A stretch of DNA of 64,000 nucleotides, taken from assembly GCA_030829545.1 (NCBI GenBank), contig JAURAI010000007.1:26867-90866 (forward strand), written 5' to 3'. A program made the position numbers and the translations under genes. Below the pieces are notes generated by a model. That model was given only the letters and a program-made list of their open reading frames with translations, was not told where the DNA came from and made no database searches. Of the stretch, positions 62,361 to 64,000 are shown piece after piece (the stretch's first letter is position 1; the number at the start of each line of letters is the position of its first letter). Origin of the DNA: Candidatus Poseidonia sp. (GTDB lineage: Archaea > Thermoplasmatota > Poseidoniia > Poseidoniales > Poseidoniaceae).

Positions 62361-63248
62361 ATGGGCAAGAAAGTAAACATATGGCTTGATGAAGCAACCC
62401 TGCGATTGTGGGAAAAAATTCCCACTGGTGAGCGTAGCTCGATCATCAAAGGAGCAATTAGAAGCAATGCAAGCAGTGAAATGAAGGATCCAAAAACGAA
62501 GATGATCAACATGAAATTAGCACAATTATCAACCATAGATATGGAACTTGAAAATCTGCAAATGAAACGTACCATGATACAGACCGAACTTGCGAATTTG
62601 CGGTCAGGAGAAGAAGTGGTGAAGATCTCGAAAGAAAAATTCTGGAATACTATTGAGCGTAGAGCTGCTGTTTACATGGAACATGAATCAGTGTACACCT
62701 CATATTCAGGTAAATCAGCATACTCAATATTCAATTTGGTCAAGGATAAAATATACATCAGCAATCGAAGAACAGGAAGAACCAATTCCAATTTTTCTAA
62801 ACGAACAACAAATCTCGCCATTGACCGATTAATCGCGCATGGGGGGAAAATCCCTGTGGGGCAATTCATTCCCGTCAAGATGCATGAATATACGGTGGTG
62901 TCGTTGCATCCAAACTTGGTCGAAAAAGATGGTTTTGTTTGTTGGATTCAAGAAAATGTAATTCCTGTAACTGAAGAAATGATCCCTCAACATAATGGTG
63001 AGATGCCACCGGAAGAATGGGTTTCAACCGATAATTTTCTGGCAGCGCTGTTGGATGGAAAAAAGGTCTTGATTGGACAGGGCAGAAAGATTGTAATTTT
63101 CTTCCGTGAGCAACACCCCCGTTTCGGTGTTGATGAGAATCCTGAATATCCGTGGCAAACTAAGTATTGGAAGTGGATTGGTCCAGGAATGCTGTACTGG
63201 GGGCACGATTCTGCAACTCAGAAAGTTGTAACATATCCCTTGGAATAG
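62361..63248 (+). CDS. Ribbon-helix-helix N-terminal protein of unknown function
   Basis: 295 aa from the ATG at 62361 (MGKKVNIWLDEATLRLW); an ATG at 62328 is in frame but would start at or before the predicted transcript start. The first 40 residues fit a ribbon-helix-helix (strand KVNIWL, helices around TLRLWEKI and RSSIIKGAIRS). A helical segment at about 50-80 (MKLAQLSTIDMELENLQMKRTM) may be a coiled coil. The remaining 200 residues form an unknown domain. Base composition is visibly AT-richer than the neighbours, with more Lys, Ile and Asn. It lies next to a recombinase fragment. Possibly a regulator from a mobile element. Confidence 0.6.
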   Translation: MGKKVNIWLDEATLRLWEKIPTGERSSIIKGAIRSNASSEMKDPKTKMINMKLAQLSTIDMELENLQMKRTMIQTELANLRSGEEVVKISKEKFWNTIERRAAVYMEHESVYTSYSGKSAYSIFNLVKDKIYISNRRTGRTNSNFSKRTTNLAIDRLIAHGGKIPVGQFIPVKMHEYTVVSLHPNLVEKDGFVCWIQENVIPVTEEMIPQHNGEMPPEEWVSTDNFLAALLDGKKVLIGQGRKIVIFFREQHPRFGVDENPEYPWQTKYWKWIGPGMLYWGHDSATQKVVTYPLE

Positions 63249-63631
63249 AAAGAACGTACTGACTCAATTCCTACGACTCAAAGGGTAGCCTCAACGCTAG
63301 AGGCATTACAGGCAAACGTCGAGGGCAATGGCAAGGTCAGTTCGTGAAGCGAACGATTAGCCATACATTTCATACCAATAGAGTTGATTTCCCCTTCCCA
63401 AGTAAATGGGGAACAATGCCGTGGCATAGGAATTAGATTCTAAACCGATCCCGTATTATAGACACGGCCAATCATTTTTCATCCGTTCAAGGTAGGTCAC
63501 TAACTTCACTAACCAACTTGAATTTCACGCCCTCTTTCCCATGTAGTCATCTTCGTATTTTTCGAACAATGTTCTGTCACCAAGGTCCACGTTCATGAAA
63601 GGTATAAACCGAGTTCACAGGTGGCATTGTC
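63249..63631. other. 383-bp intergenic stretch with recombinase-like remnant
   Basis: No intact gene is seen. It contains the recombinase-like fragment at 63263-63436, a small hairpin GTTCG-tgaag-CGAAC near 63342, and a hairpin TTCCCC...GGGGAA near 63390. No tRNA or CRISPR was recognised. The last 30 bases include TATAAACC before the next gene's ATG at 63632. Confidence 0.5.
63263..63436 (+). pseudogene. Fragment resembling the C-terminal DNA-binding part of a serine recombinase
   Basis: A 57-codon frame between TGA (63260-63262) and TAG (63434-63436) has no good start codon. It reads LNARGITGKRRGQWQGQFV followed by KRTI, which follows the LNxRGIxTxRGxxWxxxxVxRxL pattern common near the end of resolvase/serine-recombinase proteins. 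No catalytic domain precedes it. It therefore looks like a decayed remnant. The match is a motif reading only and could be chance. Confidence 0.45.
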
Positions 63632-64000
63632 ATGGACAACTTCGAGTACCTCACTGTATCGTATGTTCTCATTACCGGCATCGGGATGTCTCGGTTGTTT
63701 GTATCGCTGGGAACGATTGTCGAAGAGAGAGCTGTCTTGAGAGGGGATGATCGGCCGCAGTTTCACTGGATGTTGACGACGTGGATTCTGTTGCTCCTAG
63801 CCATTATCACGTTGTCTTGGCATGCCTTCTACAAGTGGAACCTTGCGTATGATGATCCACAATCTCAACTTTCCCCATTCTCCACCCTCGCCTTGACATT
63901 GCTTGCTGGTTGCTTTTACATTCTCATGGAATTGCTGTCTCCCGAAGCTTCCGAAGACGGGAAAATCGACATGGAACGCCACTTTCTATTGATTCGTCCA
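63632..64000 (+). CDS. Membrane protein, partial (3' end outside window)
   Basis: 123 codons from the ATG at 63632 to the window edge with no stop. Hydrophobic helices are at about 9-25 (VSYVLITGIGMSRLFV), 49-68 (WMLTTWILLLLAIITLSW) and 89-110 (LALTLLAGCFYILMELL). Acidic residues follow (SPEASEDGKIDME). No family recognised. TATAAACC lies about 25 bases before the start. Confidence 0.65.
   Translation, partial: MDNFEYLTVSYVLITGIGMSRLFVSLGTIVEERAVLRGDDRPQFHWMLTTWILLLLAIITLSWHAFYKWNLAYDDPQSQLSPFSTLALTLLAGCFYILMELLSPEASEDGKIDMERHFLLIRP

Overview
The window reads as a chromosomal segment of a marine Euryarchaeota-type archaeon, most likely Marine Group II (Candidatus Poseidoniales). The evidence is a PolD large subunit, archaeal primase large subunit, Rpo3, archaeal-type uS13-uS4-uS11 operon, Sec61-beta, MC1 chromatin protein, pantoate kinase, MptE-like pterin enzyme and DUF373 protein. 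These sit beside bacterial-type genes (cytochrome c oxidase with Sco, RibD, PlsC-like acyltransferase) and very large secreted proteins. Base composition is intermediate and genes are tightly packed, often with overlapping convergent 3' ends. The group assignment is inference; no rRNA is present to confirm it.

Layout. 1-2.1 kb: a secreted calcium-binding-repeat protein running off the left edge. 2.2-8.8 kb: a TPD-family nuclease, then on the minus strand orotate phosphoribosyltransferase, a methyltransferase, the uS13-uS4-uS11-Rpo3 operon and pantoate kinase. 8.9-23.7 kb: DNA polymerase D large subunit, primase large subunit, MptE-like enzyme, acyltransferase, DUF373 protein, RibD, lipid kinase and a lipoprotein. 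23.7-30.5 kb: an aerobic terminal oxidase operon (coxB-coxA-coxC-coxD-sco) with a tRNA-Ser(UGA) one base after the sco stop codon. 30.7-38 kb: DUF167, a TOPRIM protein, an Lrp regulator, an NSUN-type RNA methyltransferase, membrane proteins and Sec61-beta. 38-40.7 kb: a helix-hairpin-helix/histone-H1-like protein, a Xer-type recombinase, a strongly hairpin-forming 230-bp spacer, MC1 and a stand-alone Lrp ligand domain. 40.7-57 kb: two giant surface proteins flanking a macro-domain protein, a site-2 protease, an Hjc-like resolvase, a divergent RuvC/YqgF-like protein and a signal peptidase. 57-60.1 kb: an Lhr-type helicase. 60.2-64 kb: an accessory-looking end with a lipoprotein gene broken by an in-frame TGA, a ribbon-helix-helix protein of AT-richer composition, a fragment resembling the tail of a serine recombinase, and a partial membrane protein.

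How the genes fit together. The core content covers replication (PolD, PriL), recombination and repair (Hjc, RuvC-like, Lhr, Xer), chromatin (MC1, HhH/H1-like), transcription and translation, protein export (Sec61-beta, signal peptidase, site-2 protease) and aerobic respiration. The most unusual features are modular. The Sco copper chaperone carries about 270 extra residues (two similar beta modules plus an EGF-like knot) between its copper cysteines and its copper histidine. Oxidase subunit I carries a secreted N-terminal domain with a CxCH motif. Subunit III has an added membrane hairpin and a His/Asp-rich loop. The TIGR03790-like giant protein has PA14 and LamG domains nested inside its core domain. 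Family names were assigned by reading motifs, not by database search.
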